From contig PTFA01000278.1 of assembly GCA_003342895.1 (NCBI GenBank), positions 1,072,257-1,136,256 of the forward strand: a stretch of DNA of 64,000 nucleotides, in the 5' to 3' direction. Of this stretch, positions 1 through 11,085 are shown piece after piece (positions within the stretch are counted from its first letter, which is position 1; every line of letters starts with the position of its first letter). A program made the translations under genes and the position numbers. A model generated the notes under the pieces. That model was not told the origin of the DNA, did no database searches, and saw only the letters and a list, made by a program, of their open reading frames with translations. The DNA is from Casuarius casuarius (lineage: Eukaryota; Chordata; Aves; Casuariiformes; Casuariidae).

Positions 1-120
1 TTCTCCTCTTTCCCCCTTCTCTCCTTCTCCTCTTTCCCCCTTCTCTCCTTCTCCTCTTTCCCCCTTCTCTCCTTCTCCTCTTTCCCCCTTCTCTCCTTCT
101 CCTCTTTCTTCTTTCCTTTT
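1..120. repeat. 24-bp polypyrimidine minisatellite
   Basis: The window opens inside a perfect tandem array of a 24-bp unit (TTCTCCTCTTTCCCCC followed by TTCTCTCC). About 4.5 exact copies are visible at 1-108, followed by degenerate C/T sequence to about 120. The array probably extends left of the window. One strand is pure pyrimidine and the other pure purine, a composition known to allow triplex (H-DNA) structures in mirror-repeat contexts. The exact identity between copies suggests recent expansion or homogenisation. No gene can be tied to it. Confidence 0.9.
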
Positions 121-2326
121 TCCTTGCCTCCCTCTTCCCTCCACTTTTCCATGGCCAGGCCAGAGCGCCTGCTGACCAGCAGCTCCCATGGGATGCGGGG
201 AGCGCATGGGAAGCTGTTGGCCACAGGGCACCCGCCCTGGAGAGAGGGAGATGATGATCTGATGCTCCTGAAGTACCGCGCTCCTGAAGTGGAGTTATTT
301 CCTCCCCTCCGCCTCCCCCCTTTTAAACTTGCTAGAACAGGGAACACCCTGACAAAACCTCCTTTTTCTTAATAGCAAAGCTGTTTAGGAGGTTGTAAAT
401 AGGTTTTTGTGACCCAGGTTGGGCAAGAGGGTTCAGAAGCCTGACCGGCGGCTCAGTTCTGCTCTGGNGCTTTGCCTGCTTTAAATGTTGCTCTGAAAAG
501 TGGGTTTCTTTGTGGAAGAAGGAAGAGCAGCAGCAGCAGGGAACTGCCAATGTGGAGCCTGCAATTTTTAACTGCTTTTTAATGGAATTTGAGGTGGGCG
601 ACTTCAGAGCTGGCAAGAACGACAAGACTTCAGGAGTCAGAAACAGTAGTGGCAGGAGAGAGGACAAATCTATCATTTGCATCTAACAACTTCAACTTGA
701 AAAGTCTTGTGAAGCACAAAGAAAAANAATGCAGTATTTGCTGCTCAAGTTGGAGCTCAGTTAGGATGGTACATTGCTTTNGGAAGTAGGTGTATACAAT
801 AGAAAATTCTGCTTTTATTTTCTCCCCTTCTGTGATTCACGGGTCTGCCTGCAGTAGACATCAATCACCAGCATTGCCTCTTCCCTATGAACCTGAATTG
901 CCTGGGGCTCTACAAGTGAAACCATGTGCAATACTCTTTTCCTGAGGTTATAAAAGCCAAAACTTGCTTTAAGAAAATATAAATCCCTTTGCAAAGGTCT
1001 ATTTTCTTGCTCTAAACTTCAGTGGCAGACACTGGGAAACACTTACTCATACATGCCAAAGATTTACAGTCTGCCGTGTTGAGAATANATNGGAGCAAAA
1101 TGCAGCTCTCCAGATNTGTTGCTACAGTGGAAAACCCACTGCTGGTCTTATGAAAAGATTTACCTTATTTTTTCTAANAATGTCCTCCTGGTTTTCCTTG
1201 GAATCCCAACATAATCCCAAAGTTCTCCACTTACTTTGGTTCATAAGCTCCTGAAACTTGAACACACTTAGCAGCATCAACCTACCGTTCTCTCTGAGGA
1301 AACGGAAAGAAAAGGCGATTCCCCAGGAATGCAGCATGCCCTGCTAGTGCAGCTGACATAAACTTGTGCCACTAGCTTTACTTCGTAGCTCCAGGGAAAC
1401 TACTCCTTGTAATGTAAAATGTTCTCGTAAGTAGGATGGTCGTGAAGCTAAGAGAGAACCTCAATAAAAGCATACACGCACCTCATCGCATCTCAGAAAA
1501 CTCTGGATTATCTCAGAGAGCTGTTTGCATCCACCGAATGAGAATTTTGTAAATCATGATGAACACTGTATTGTGTAAATGTTAACAAAATATTCCCAAT
1601 TTTGCTTCTTCTATTCTAATTGTACATATTGTTCTCCATTAGATTTTTATGCCTTTTTTGTTTGTTAGGGGTGGAGGGGGGCAGGGACAAAGAGTTGGGC
1701 TGTTTTCATACTGCAAAATCTTCTCAGGAATAACAGAAAGAGGTGGCAGTCCTCAGTCCGAACTGCTGCTGTATNAAGTGTCTGTGATGGCAGTGAAAGT
1801 TAAACAATGCTCATGGTATATACAGCACTATAAATTATAGTGTGACTTTTGTCTATCTTCTTGTGTATGTTGCAGGGGAACTTACTTTCCAGTAGGGTCT
1901 GCCCCTCAGGCAAGTAAAACTTGTATTTTTGAACTCATTTTTTTCATGTGCCGTTGTCTTGAAGATCAACGTGAACTCATCTGAAGTGAATGGCAAAACT
2001 AACAAAAAGCATAGAGTACTTCTTGAACTATAGATTAAGAAGAAGGTTGTTTTATTGACTTCTTGCACAACAGAGTCAAGCCTGTGCACTTGAGTTGATC
2101 CTTATTAGGGCTGCAACTGTAAGGCAGAGATTGTTATTTTCAGAGGAGAAAGTTATTGCTGCTGGTACGATTTGTCCTTTAGCTCACTGATGAAGTGTTG
2201 CTGTAGGCATGGCTTGAAAACGTTGCCTTCTGAATAGGGCTAAGAAAGCCTCCTCGGAAGAGTATTTTAAATGTTATGTTTGAAGAGGGAATCTGAGCAC
2301 TCAAAAGTTTGACAGCCTCTTCCCTT

Positions 2327-2378
2327 CCCCACTGGATTTAGTTTTGGTTTAGTAGATGATATTATTTTCCTCTAACAG
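2327..2378 (+). repeat. Copy 1 of a duplicated 52-bp element
   Basis: The segment starts with CCCCACTGGATTTAGTTTTG and runs to a TTTTCC...ACAG end. It recurs at 4053-4118 with only 4 mismatches over the 52 aligned positions (counted by eye), apart from a 14-bp insertion in the second copy. Both copies end in a pyrimidine-rich stretch plus AG, which resembles a splice acceptor. Similarity stops abruptly at both edges, so this is a discrete element or small duplication rather than part of a long duplicated block. Confidence 0.75.
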
Positions 2379-2830
2379 GGTCTGCCAGTTTGGCCCTTTC
2401 TGAAACACACAAGGCAGCAAAGTCTACCGGGAGGCACCAGAGATGCCAAATGTGCTCCATCCTAGGGGAATTTATAGATCCGGCTTGAGAATGGTGTGAA
2501 AAAATGGGTATACGTTTCATTTCAGTGTAGCCAATGCATAGATTATCCTGAGGAACATGAAGCAGCTCTACTGTGGGTTAAACTGGGCAGTATTACCTTT
2601 TATTTNGGGACTTGTGACTGCACTTTTTGCTGAGATAAAACACATCTCTTTTCTTCAGTACTAAGGGACCTAGACTTTTTGAGGGAGAAATTGGTTGCTC
2701 AAATGCCTTTGCAATAACAGCTGTATTTTGCTTAGCTGAAATTTCTTACTGTTTCAGCGCTGCCTGTGGGACCTGTACAGACAGACAGGAACACTGATGG
2801 GGCTTCAGTCTTGCAGCTCTGCTCAGAAGA

Positions 2831-2868
2831 TAATTTATTATATATATTTTATATATATATATAAAATG
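2831..2868. repeat. AT-rich palindrome / TA repeat
   Basis: A run of alternating TA contains a perfect 22-bp self-complementary palindrome at 2846-2867 (ATTTTA, central TA repeat, TAAAAT). It is a simple repeat with no gene association. Confidence 0.8.
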
Positions 2869-3479
2869 TATAGAGATTACTAGAAAGGCTAGTAAAAAAT
2901 ACATTTTTTCCATTGCTATTTTCCACATTGAGTGCATGTTCACATGGGTTTTAGTGTTGTTGGTTTTAAAGGGAAGATTCTAGTATGAGACATTTGCATG
3001 CAAGAGTGCAAAATAAACCACAGTGTTGAATTTATTTTCATGCATTTTCCCTGAAAAATCAGCTCACTACCCCTAGCTACTCTCATTCTTTTATCTCCAT
3101 GTGGTGGTGGGTGTAGCAGTACTAGTCATTCGTGGAGTTTTGTTTAAAGCTGGCATCTGTACTTACATGGAGCTAGAACTTTGTTAATTCTTTCTTTAAA
3201 AAAAGTGGCTTTTTTTTTTCCTTATATATATTATTTTTAAATCAGCTCTGAAGGAGAAGGTCCTGATCTTGCAGGGTGCTGCCAATGATCAGGAAACCCG
3301 CTTTCATGGAAACCCGCTGCTGTCTGTNCATGACTTTCAGAATCAGGGCTTTAACCCCATTAAGTCTAATAGTCTGACTCCACAGGCTCTGTTTATGACA
3401 AATACTGACTTTCAGTAGACTGAAGACACTCTGACGGAAAAAGCACGAGCCCTTCCATTCACTGCAGGCACGGCTGCTT

Positions 3480-4425
3480 TCAACGTCGTGCTGCTTTGGC
3501 GCCACGGAAATGCTGAGTAAAAGTGACCCCGCTCTGCGGGTGGCACGTCCCTGCACATGACCGGGGGCCTGTGCGCGTTTGTGCTTAGGGAACCTGTTTG
3601 TGGGTTTAAAACACTCACTTCCTCCTCAGCGCTGGTGTTCTGCATAGCTGAACCTGGATGGAAGCAGGTTAATTACAGAAACCGCTCGCGGGACGTGCAT
3701 GCCTTGGAGCATGCTGCGCACACCCTGGTAAAACACGTCAAGGACTTGGCAGCCAAGCGGCCCTCTGTGGAGGGCCTTCTGGCCAAGCGTCGAGGAGGAG
3801 CCTCCTACCTCGGGTGGGATTTGCGAATGGCAGAGAGAAGAGCGAGGACCTGACTTCAGGTCGACGCCGGCTCACTCGCTGTTCGGGGGGGTCGGCCGAA
3901 GGGTCGTTACTTCACCTGGTTTCTTTACGCTTCGGCTGTCTGCCCAAAGTCACCAAAGCAACCACAAGCGGGCTGGCGTCTCCACCTCCGTCCTCGCGTA
4001 TTCTTCAGCAGCGTCAGGAAGACAGAAAGGCAGGAGATGGGGTTGCTTCATCCCCCACTGGATTTAGTTTTGGTTTAATAGATGATATTATTGATATGAT
4101 ATTATTTTCCCCTCGCAGTCCGCGAGGCCGAGAGCGGCAACCTGGACATCGCAGCTGGGCCTACCAGCCCGGTCAGATGTGCCCACGCTCATCAGGGCTG
4201 GCGCTCAGCCGGAGGCTCTACCCGGCCCTTCGCCCCTGCCTGCCTGCTTGCTGCCACCCCTTCACGAGATGGCCAGGCTGCCAAGTACCTCAAAGTACCC
4301 CTTTCTCCTTCGGCCAGTCCCCTCTGAGCCTCGGGCACTGGTCCTGGCCTGCGGCGCGTTTCAGAGGAAGAGCGGTTCCTTCCTTTTGGAGGCTGAATCG
4401 GCGTTTGACATACTGCTGTGATTAG
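3480..4425. promoter_or_regulatory. CpG-rich block, candidate promoter/5' exon region
   Basis: This stretch is clearly richer in G+C than the surrounding DNA and has roughly one CpG every 15-20 bases (about 55-60 counted by eye). The flanking AT-rich DNA has few. It holds an open frame of 203 codons (3814-4425) with low-complexity Arg/Ser/Pro-rich content and no family resemblance, as expected by chance in GC-rich DNA. It lies 5.4-6.3 kb upstream of the GCNT1 coding exon on a gene known to use upstream untranslated exons, so a CpG-island promoter for GCNT1 is plausible. It could also be an unrelated orphan island. Confidence 0.45.
4053..4118 (+). repeat. Copy 2 of the duplicated element, with 14-bp internal duplication
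   Basis: This is the second copy of the element at 2327-2378. It sits as an AT-rich island inside the CpG-rich block. It carries an extra 14 bp, in which GATGATATTATT is followed by a near repeat GATATGATATTATT, and ends TTTTCCCCTCGCAG. With the 14 bp removed, 48 of 52 positions match copy 1. Confidence 0.75.
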
Positions 4426-5089
4426 TAATTAACTGTGTGCTGATTTGCCTCAACACTTTTTCCATTTGTGTGAGAAATGGCTGAAGTGCCAAAACTAGAA
4501 GGTACCTGCTTTTGGTCCCCGTGCCTGCAGGCTCTGGTGATTTTCATCGTGGAGCAGGTGTATATGTCTTTTCACAGCATGCTCTAATTCCTTTTTCTAA
4601 GGAAAAATTACACTCCTCTTAAAAAGTATAACTATTTTAAATGCAAAAAATAAATATTTAGCTTTGGGGTTGACTCTATTCTAACCTGTTTTAAACAGGA
4701 CCCGCGAGCGTGGTGCATTTTGGATGCCTTGTTACAAGGGAAGAGCTGTGATGCATGAAAACTAGGGAGCCCATCCTGCCAATTCTGCTGATGCTTTTAC
4801 TCTATCAAGTATTGGCAGTAGAGCTTAATAAAGAAGCATAGGTTTGCACTCTTTCGAGGAGACACGTGCAGTAAGAATGATTACGTGGCACTGGCCTGTG
4901 TTTTACCTGTTTGTAGCTCTGCAAAAGAACTAGGGACTACAGTCCCTAGACTATAGTCTTTGGCAGAAGGAGGTAGTTGAAGTGATGTCAGCTGAAAAAA
5001 ATACATAGTCCCAGGAAATAGCACTGCCCTAATGTGGTTTAGGGAAAGAGGCCTTACCTATTTTCGACTGTATCAGGCCAAACAAGACC
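4426..5089. other. Non-coding spacer
   Basis: No gene was seen between the two CpG-rich patches. The only structure noted is the pair of adjoining palindromes at 4930-4958. Confidence 0.6.
4930..4958. repeat. Two abutting palindromes
   Basis: CTAGGGACT and AGTCCCTAG form a perfect 9-bp inverted repeat separated by 2 bases (4930-4949). It runs directly into the perfect 10-bp palindrome GACTATAGTC (4949-4958). A further 8-bp inverted repeat (TCTCCTAA, 1 nt, TTAGGAGA) occurs near 5354-5370. These could be incidental. Confidence 0.7.
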
Positions 5090-5330
5090 CTAAAAACGGC
5101 AATCTCAGTTTGCTGGACTGCAGAGCCGCGCGAAGCTACATTTCCGAAACCTCGCTCTCAGGGGAGGCTTTCTGGTGCTGGGAACGGGTGGTGGGAGCGA
5201 GAGCTGCCGCTCTCGCCAGCAGCGCAGTGCCGACGGCACGGTGCGACCGTGGCCCGGGAGGGCTGCTGCCCACCAAGCAGCACGTGTCCTCCTTCAGAGC
5301 GTCTCGCGGGAGCAATGTAGGCTCATTATG
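5090..5330. promoter_or_regulatory. Second CpG-rich patch upstream of GCNT1
   Basis: A compact GC-rich stretch has many CpGs (clusters such as GAGCCGCGCGAAG, GTGCCGACGGCACGG and GGCCCGGGAGG) and is flanked by AT-rich DNA. It may be a second promoter or an extension of the 3.5-4.4 kb island. Its overlapping open frames on the plus strand (111 and 70 codons) have no recognisable content. Confidence 0.35.
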
Positions 5331-8300
5331 TCTACTTCAAACCATCAGGAAAAATCTCCTAATTTAGGAGAAAATCTCCTAGCTTAGCACAGACCCTACA
5401 GCATAAGTACAACATGCCGGTCATCTCACGCTCCTTCCCAAAAGCATTGCAGATACAGCTGCACCAGTCGACATGAAAAGTCCAGGTGAACTTTGGTCTC
5501 CCTCCGGGTTATGGTCTAATCTCGTGAAAGCTTCTTTTTTTCCATTGAAGAGTTACATTCGTTGTGGGATTTTTCTGTTTGTTTTTAGGTATGAATGAAG
5601 TCATACTTATCTGAAATAGCATGCTGAGCTGAGCTGAGCGGGTGCTGCTCCCTCCTGCCTGTGGCTGCAGCTCTCCCTTGATGAAAGTTATTCCTAGTTA
5701 ACCCTTTTGGCATAAGTGCCCATATAGCCTCTTGCTGACTTGTTTCCATCAGTAAGGTGGGTCAGGTGAAGAATTTAGTTTATGGGGTTAACCTGAGTTT
5801 ATATAGCAACCAGGTAAAGACATCCATATCAAGATCAGCTATTTTATGCCAGTACCTTTACGATAATATAAAAGTTAAATCTGAACCTTACTTCCTCCAA
5901 GACATCCCCCAAACTGCCATGTAATGAGCCCTTTATCAGAGATGAATAAGCTAAGATGCAGGTGATCTAACTGATTTGCCCTCTGACATGGAACAAGTGT
6001 CAGAATTAGAGATTTATACCAGAGGTAGTAATCCTTCTTCCCACGAGCTCAGCTCTATCTAAACACCAATCAGTAGTCTCTAGCAAAAGTCAAGTCAAAA
6101 CAACCTTGTGCTTTGTTGTGGTGTTNAGTCATACTTTACAGCCTGTATAAGGCANCGAAGGANAATTTTTGCTGGGAAGAGGAAAGCNGGCAGAGGTAAA
6201 CCTTTGTCNNANCTCCTCCAGGTACCAGCATCTACTCTGTCAGTGGCTTCCCCTTTGGATGCCTGCTGCATCAAAAAATATAGTTCAAATGTGAGAAGGA
6301 GGCAGTAAAAGAATGAATCTGGTCAAGCAGGTAACTTAACGAGCCTGAACTTCAACGAGAGCGAGACCGAGGGTTCGGCCTGCAGTGTTATCTGCGGCTA
6401 TGCAAACCTCCTTCCTGCCCTCCCACAGTGCAAAGCTCTGTCTCCAGCGCTGCGTTTTTTTACTGTGCACACCAAAGCGACATACAGCTTGAGAAAAAAA
6501 TGTTAAAGACTTTGCTGAGCGCAGTGTGAAACTGTATTAATGAGTATTGTATCCCAAGCTTTCTAAAAGAAAAACCCAGGCATATTAGTAAATGAAAGGT
6601 GTCAAATCTTTTCTTACTCTATGAAGGTCAGCATTTGCAAAGAGTAAGATATGGTCAGGTTTTAGTACTTCTTGCAAAGGAATTACAGGCATAAACAAAT
6701 AGCAGCTTATTGTTAAGACTGTTCAGAAGGAGCAGGATGTCAGTGAGACAGATTTGCCTATGGAAAAACTTTCACCTAAAGGTAAGAGCCATGCTATGTG
6801 TAATGTTTGCAGATATTTCATTTTTGTATAATGGAAATGNAAGGTGTGATTATTCTCAGCTCGAAACGACAGGGGAATTGCATACAGGTAGATGCAGAAG
6901 GGCTTTCTGAAACAGATTCTTTGCGCTGTATTCAGCTTTCAATTTTTTTTTTTTTTTTACATAACACTGAGAAGAAGAGTAAAACAAGTCTTGCTCTAAA
7001 ACAGGAGCAGGGAAGACTTCATAGCAAGCTCTGTTCTTTGGGAATTGCAGCAGGTAAGGATCCTAATGGTAGCTTTCAGTGAAGGCTCTGCCTCCTGCAT
7101 TGTGGAGAACAAGGTGGGGTGGAGGTGGCAATCTTTTTAAAGCATATATTACTCCATGATGCTAGTGCTCCTATATAAACTGGGAGTACAATAGAATAGC
7201 CACATTGACTGGGATCCTAAAAGGAGAAGGATTCCAGCTTCAGTCAACTAAAGCTTTGCAAGTACAAGTGTATTTGAAGTGCTTTTTAACTTTTAGGAAA
7301 GTCTTCATTTCTAAGNTGGTAGGAAGAAATCAGTAATTTAAGGGTGACCACTATCAAAGCTTCAGCCTATGTAAATATATGCTGTATACATATTATGGAA
7401 ACTATCAGAAAGTTAGTGTCCTTCCTCTTTTCGGTTAATATGTAATGGATATTATTTTTATTGGATTGGATATACGAGGCAGAACTAGCAAGATCTCATG
7501 CAAGTAAGTGTGTGATAAGTTATAATGTATTTCAGTTTAAATGTTGCTCTAAACTACATCATTTGGTTTAAGGCCACTTCCCAAGTTAAAAATGGTAGTT
7601 GTGGAATTTCACTTNTCTTTTTTTAAATTCAGATTCAGAAGTCTGAGACCTGATACTTAAAAGGCACACTAACAGATGTAGTTGCACACTAGGTCGCCTG
7701 GCTACTTACTGTAAGAGGCAAAACTTTAACTCTTTCAGTTTGACTTCGCTATTTACCTACAACAGACTTGGAATAGATGTCCTTCTTCACAACTGCGGGT
7801 TAAAGTAATTATAGATGCAACTCTGGGAACAAAGTACCCTTGACAATAAGTAAGATATTTGTATAATGTTGTTACTCACAAATAGTTTGCGACTTTTTGC
7901 CTGGCAGTGGTTTCAATTATGAAATATTTGGTGATAATACGGGTGTAAAATATCTCTGATCCTTACAGCTGTGCAAGACAGTCGTGCAGTGATCCCCGCC
8001 CTCCACCCACACCCCCCAGCCCAGCCGGATCAGTCCCCCGAGTCAGTGTGATGCTGTGGGCACAGCGGTGGACGTGATGTGTAGGGCATCCCAATGGCAC
8101 TGTTGCTGCCAAAAAACTGCGTAATGCCAAATGACAGCCTCTTATGTCTACACATGTGTTGTGCGACTTGCGAGCAGCGAGTTAAAAGCCATGGTTTGAG
8201 AATTAAAAGCTAAAATGATATTGGGCTAGCTTTAAAGACAAGAGTAAGAAAGAAAAGCTTTATGCTGAACTGGCTACTGCGAAGCCCAGGACAGGACGCA

Positions 8301-9666
8301 GTGCTCACCTCTTCATAAAATAGATATTCTTACCAATTGTTTTTGGTAAAAATTGCTTTTTGAGCTGGTCAAAGTGTTATTCAGAGTCACTAAAAATGTT
8401 CACAAAAATAGTATGAATGAAAGGAACTGTACGTCTCTATAATACTTCGGTGTTTCATGAAGTTTTTAACTTACAGCTTAAAGCCTTGGAAGATGGCCTC
8501 TACAAGCTATGTCGGCTTTTGCAACTACGGCTTGGTTTGAAATCCAAACCTGCACTGAGTTACTCAGACAAAAACGTTTTAAGTACGAATGACATTCAAG
8601 CAGCAACGTAAGTTGNTTAAGGATGTCGTATTCGTGGTCAGTTTACCCGTATGGGGAGGTGCTTACAAAGCAGAAATCNAGTTCTTTAAGCCTCTCCGGA
8701 CTGNNGGTTTCNCAACAATTACTGCTGTAGCAGCTGCATAACTGCAGCAATCCCTCACAGCGCGCCGATACAGAAAAAGGTGTTCAAGGGGAAACAGGAC
8801 TAATGAACAAGAGCAAAGTAGTGTCTGTGAAATAAGGCTGAAAATGACTTTGACAGATTATAAATGTTGTGACTCAGCCTTGCAGAATGTTTTCATGCAA
8901 AAACAGACTGCTGAATCGTAGAGAATAAGTGTGTCTAAAGGAGGACAACACGGCCCTGCTGTGCTCTGAGGATTGTGCATTCACAGGGACTCACACAGAT
9001 CAGGTTTCAGGATGGATCATAAATACTGCCTTTATGCTTTTACCTTGANAGAGATCCTTNAGCAATTCAGTCCCAGCTGNTTTGTACTAATTTCTTTCTN
9101 TCTTTCTCTTCAGCTCTTTCCTGATGGTATTCCTAGGATCACCTGCAGCATGTTAAAGAGACCATATCTCATACACCAAATCTTGAAAGTCTTGAGGGGC
9201 TGCTTTCCAGGCATGAGGATGAAGAGTGAATAGCTTCCAGGAATTAGCGGTAAATGGAATATGTGGTGAAATCTATGTCACTGGCAAAGTGGGTATAAAA
9301 CGTTCTCATCAAACTCCGAAGTGCGAATTAACACCACATACTTGCTTCTCAGTAACATATCCGATTTACTGCCTTTAATTTTGTCAGATGCAGCTGAACC
9401 AGCTTGCAGTCTGCACCGCGGTTTGCAGCCCTAGTACTACAGCTGACAGAAGCTAGGAAATAGCGGCTCACAAAACTGTTTCTCCCAGTCTTTTTTTAAG
9501 AGAAATAAACCAGTTTTATTCATTAATCTCTACATTTCAAAAAAATCCTTTTGTCTGAACTATTCACCTTTTTACAATCAATAATTAATAATGGAACTTT
9601 TAACCAGTTTTTTTTTAAAGTAACCTTTCAGTAGCTGCCTGTCATTCATTTTTCATTTTCTTGTAG
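5331..9666. other. Probable 5' intron/flank of GCNT1
   Basis: No coding exon was recognised. The DNA is AT-rich with scattered single Ns and homopolymer T runs (for example 6943-6959). Several strong splice-site matches exist on the plus strand: donor-like CAG/GTAAGG near 7052, AAAG/GTAAGA near 6781 and AAC/GTAAGT near 8609, and an acceptor-like TTTCTCTTCAG ending at 9113. They could mark untranslated GCNT1 exons but cannot be assembled with confidence. Confidence 0.5.
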
Positions 9667-9804
9667 GATTTTTCCTTCCATCTCCCCCGACAAATGCGCC
9701 AGCCTCATGAGAAACACAAACTGATTTTTCTGAAGTTGTTGAAGCTGGTATGAGCAGAGTGGAGGGCAATTTTTTTAGCTCTGTGAAGGTACCGGATATT
9801 TGAA
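9667..9804 (+). other. GCNT1: GCNT1 5'UTR part of the coding exon
   Basis: A splice acceptor consensus (TTTTCATTTTCTTGTAG) ends at 9666, so the exon probably begins at 9667. An in-frame TGA at 9784-9786 lies 18 bases before the ATG at 9805. This fixes that ATG as the first possible in-frame start. A single coding exon preceded by an intron in the 5'UTR matches the mammalian GCNT1 gene structure. Confidence 0.65.
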
Positions 9805-11085
9805 ATGCTGAAAAGGAAACTACGGTTTTGCCACAACTCACTCTTCAGGCTTTTCTTGGGGCTAACTCTTATTCTAGTAATAATTTCAGTTTTGAAAGTT
9901 AACCAGAAACCAGACTTCCTAAATCGGAGGCATCTGGAGCTGACTGATGAAGATCCTATTAGCAGTATTAGCTGCACAAAGATATTGGAGGGTGATATAG
10001 AAGAAATTCAAAAGGTAAAGCTTGAGACATTATCTGTGTCATTTAAGAAACGCCCCAAACTAACAACAGATGACTATATTAACATGACAACAGACTGTGC
10101 CTCCTTTACCAAGACTAGGAAATATATTATGGAACCTCTCAGCAGCGAAGAAGCAGAATTTCCAATTGCTTACTCAATAGTGGTTTATCACAAAATTGAG
10201 ATGCTTGATAGACTTCTAAGATCAATCTATGCTCCTCAGAATTTTTACTGCATTCATGTTGACAAAAAGTCTCCAGAATCCTTTTTCGCTGCCGTGAAGG
10301 GAATAGTTTCCTGTTTTGATAATGTCTTTATTTCCAGCCAGTTAGAGAGTGTGGTATANGCTTCATGGAGCAGGGTGCAGGCAGACATTAACTGCATGAA
10401 AGACCTCTACAGAAGAAGTACGAAGTGGAAATACTTAATAAACCTCTGTGGCATGGACTTTCCTATTAAGACCAACCAGGAAATAGTAGAGAGGCTGAAA
10501 GCCCTGAAAGGTGAAAACAGCTTGGAAACAGAAAAAATGCCTNTCTCTAAAGAAGTAAGGTGGAAAAAACACCATGAGATTATTGACGGCAAAGTAAAGA
10601 ACACAGGCATAGACAAACAACGACCACCTCTCAGTACTCCAATTTTTTCTGGTAGTGCCTATTTTGTCNTTAGCAGAAGATTTGTAGAACACGTATTAGA
10701 AAACAGCAAAATCCTGTCCTTTATTGAATGGGCAAAAGACACTTACAGCCCTGACGAGTACCTGTGGGCAACAATTCAGAGAATCCCTGAAGTCCCGGGT
10801 GCAGTTTCCGCCAGTAATAAGTTTGATGTTTCTGACATGAACGCGCTGGCCAGGTTTGTGAAGTGGCAGTACTTCGAAGGCGACGTGTCTAAAGGTGCGC
10901 CCTACCCACCATGCAGTGGGATTCACGTTCGCTCCGTCTGCGTTTTTGGAGCAGGAGACTTGAACTGGATGCTGCGAAACCACCACTTCTTTGCTAACAA
11001 GTTCGATACTGACGTTGACCCTTTTGCTGTGAAATGCTTGGAAGAGTATTTGCGACACAAAGCTTTGTATCAGCAAAATAACTGA
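9805..11085 (+). CDS. GCNT1: Core 2 beta-1,6-N-acetylglucosaminyltransferase (C2GnT-L)
   Basis: GCNT1 transfers GlcNAc from UDP-GlcNAc to the GalNAc of core 1 O-glycans in a beta-1,6 linkage, making core 2 branches in the Golgi. The complete 426-codon frame compares with 428 residues in human. It reads as a type II membrane protein: a short basic cytoplasmic tail, a signal anchor at about residues 13-30, a stem, then the GT14 catalytic domain. Nine cysteines (57, 98, 149, 170, 197, 215, 370, 379, 411) sit at the human positions minus two. The SPDE motif places the catalytic Glu at 318. Arg376 and Lys399 match the UDP-binding residues. Only one N-glycosylation sequon remains (Asn93); the mammalian Asn58 site is lost. 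Three Ns fall in codons (10359, 10543, 10669). The one at 10359 makes TAN, read as Tyr by conservation. No intron interrupts the CDS. The GCNT3 and GCNT4 paralogues fit less well, and the PRUNE2 neighbour supports GCNT1. Confidence 0.97.
   Translation: MLKRKLRFCHNSLFRLFLGLTLILVIISVLKVNQKPDFLNRRHLELTDEDPISSISCTKILEGDIEEIQKVKLETLSVSFKKRPKLTTDDYINMTTDCASFTKTRKYIMEPLSSEEAEFPIAYSIVVYHKIEMLDRLLRSIYAPQNFYCIHVDKKSPESFFAAVKGIVSCFDNVFISSQLESVVXASWSRVQADINCMKDLYRRSTKWKYLINLCGMDFPIKTNQEIVERLKALKGENSLETEKMPXSKEVRWKKHHEIIDGKVKNTGIDKQRPPLSTPIFSGSAYFVXSRRFVEHVLENSKILSFIEWAKDTYSPDEYLWATIQRIPEVPGAVSASNKFDVSDMNALARFVKWQYFEGDVSKGAPYPPCSGIHVRSVCVFGAGDLNWMLRNHHFFANKFDTDVDPFAVKCLEEYLRHKALYQQNN

Larger units (their letters stand above)
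121..3480. other. Non-coding flank/intron upstream of GCNT1
   Basis: No convincing gene was found. Open frames are short (at most about 116 codons), overlap on both strands, and resemble no known family. Apart from the minisatellite at its left edge, the stretch holds the first copy of a duplicated 52-bp element (2327-2378) and an AT palindrome near 2846. It may be intergenic DNA or a 5' non-coding intron of GCNT1, which has several untranslated first exons in mammals. Confidence 0.6.

Noticed and set aside
3814..4425. 203-codon frame in the CpG-rich block
   Set aside because: Arg/Ser/Pro-rich composition as expected from GC-rich DNA, interrupted by the duplicated AT-rich element, and no recognisable domain.
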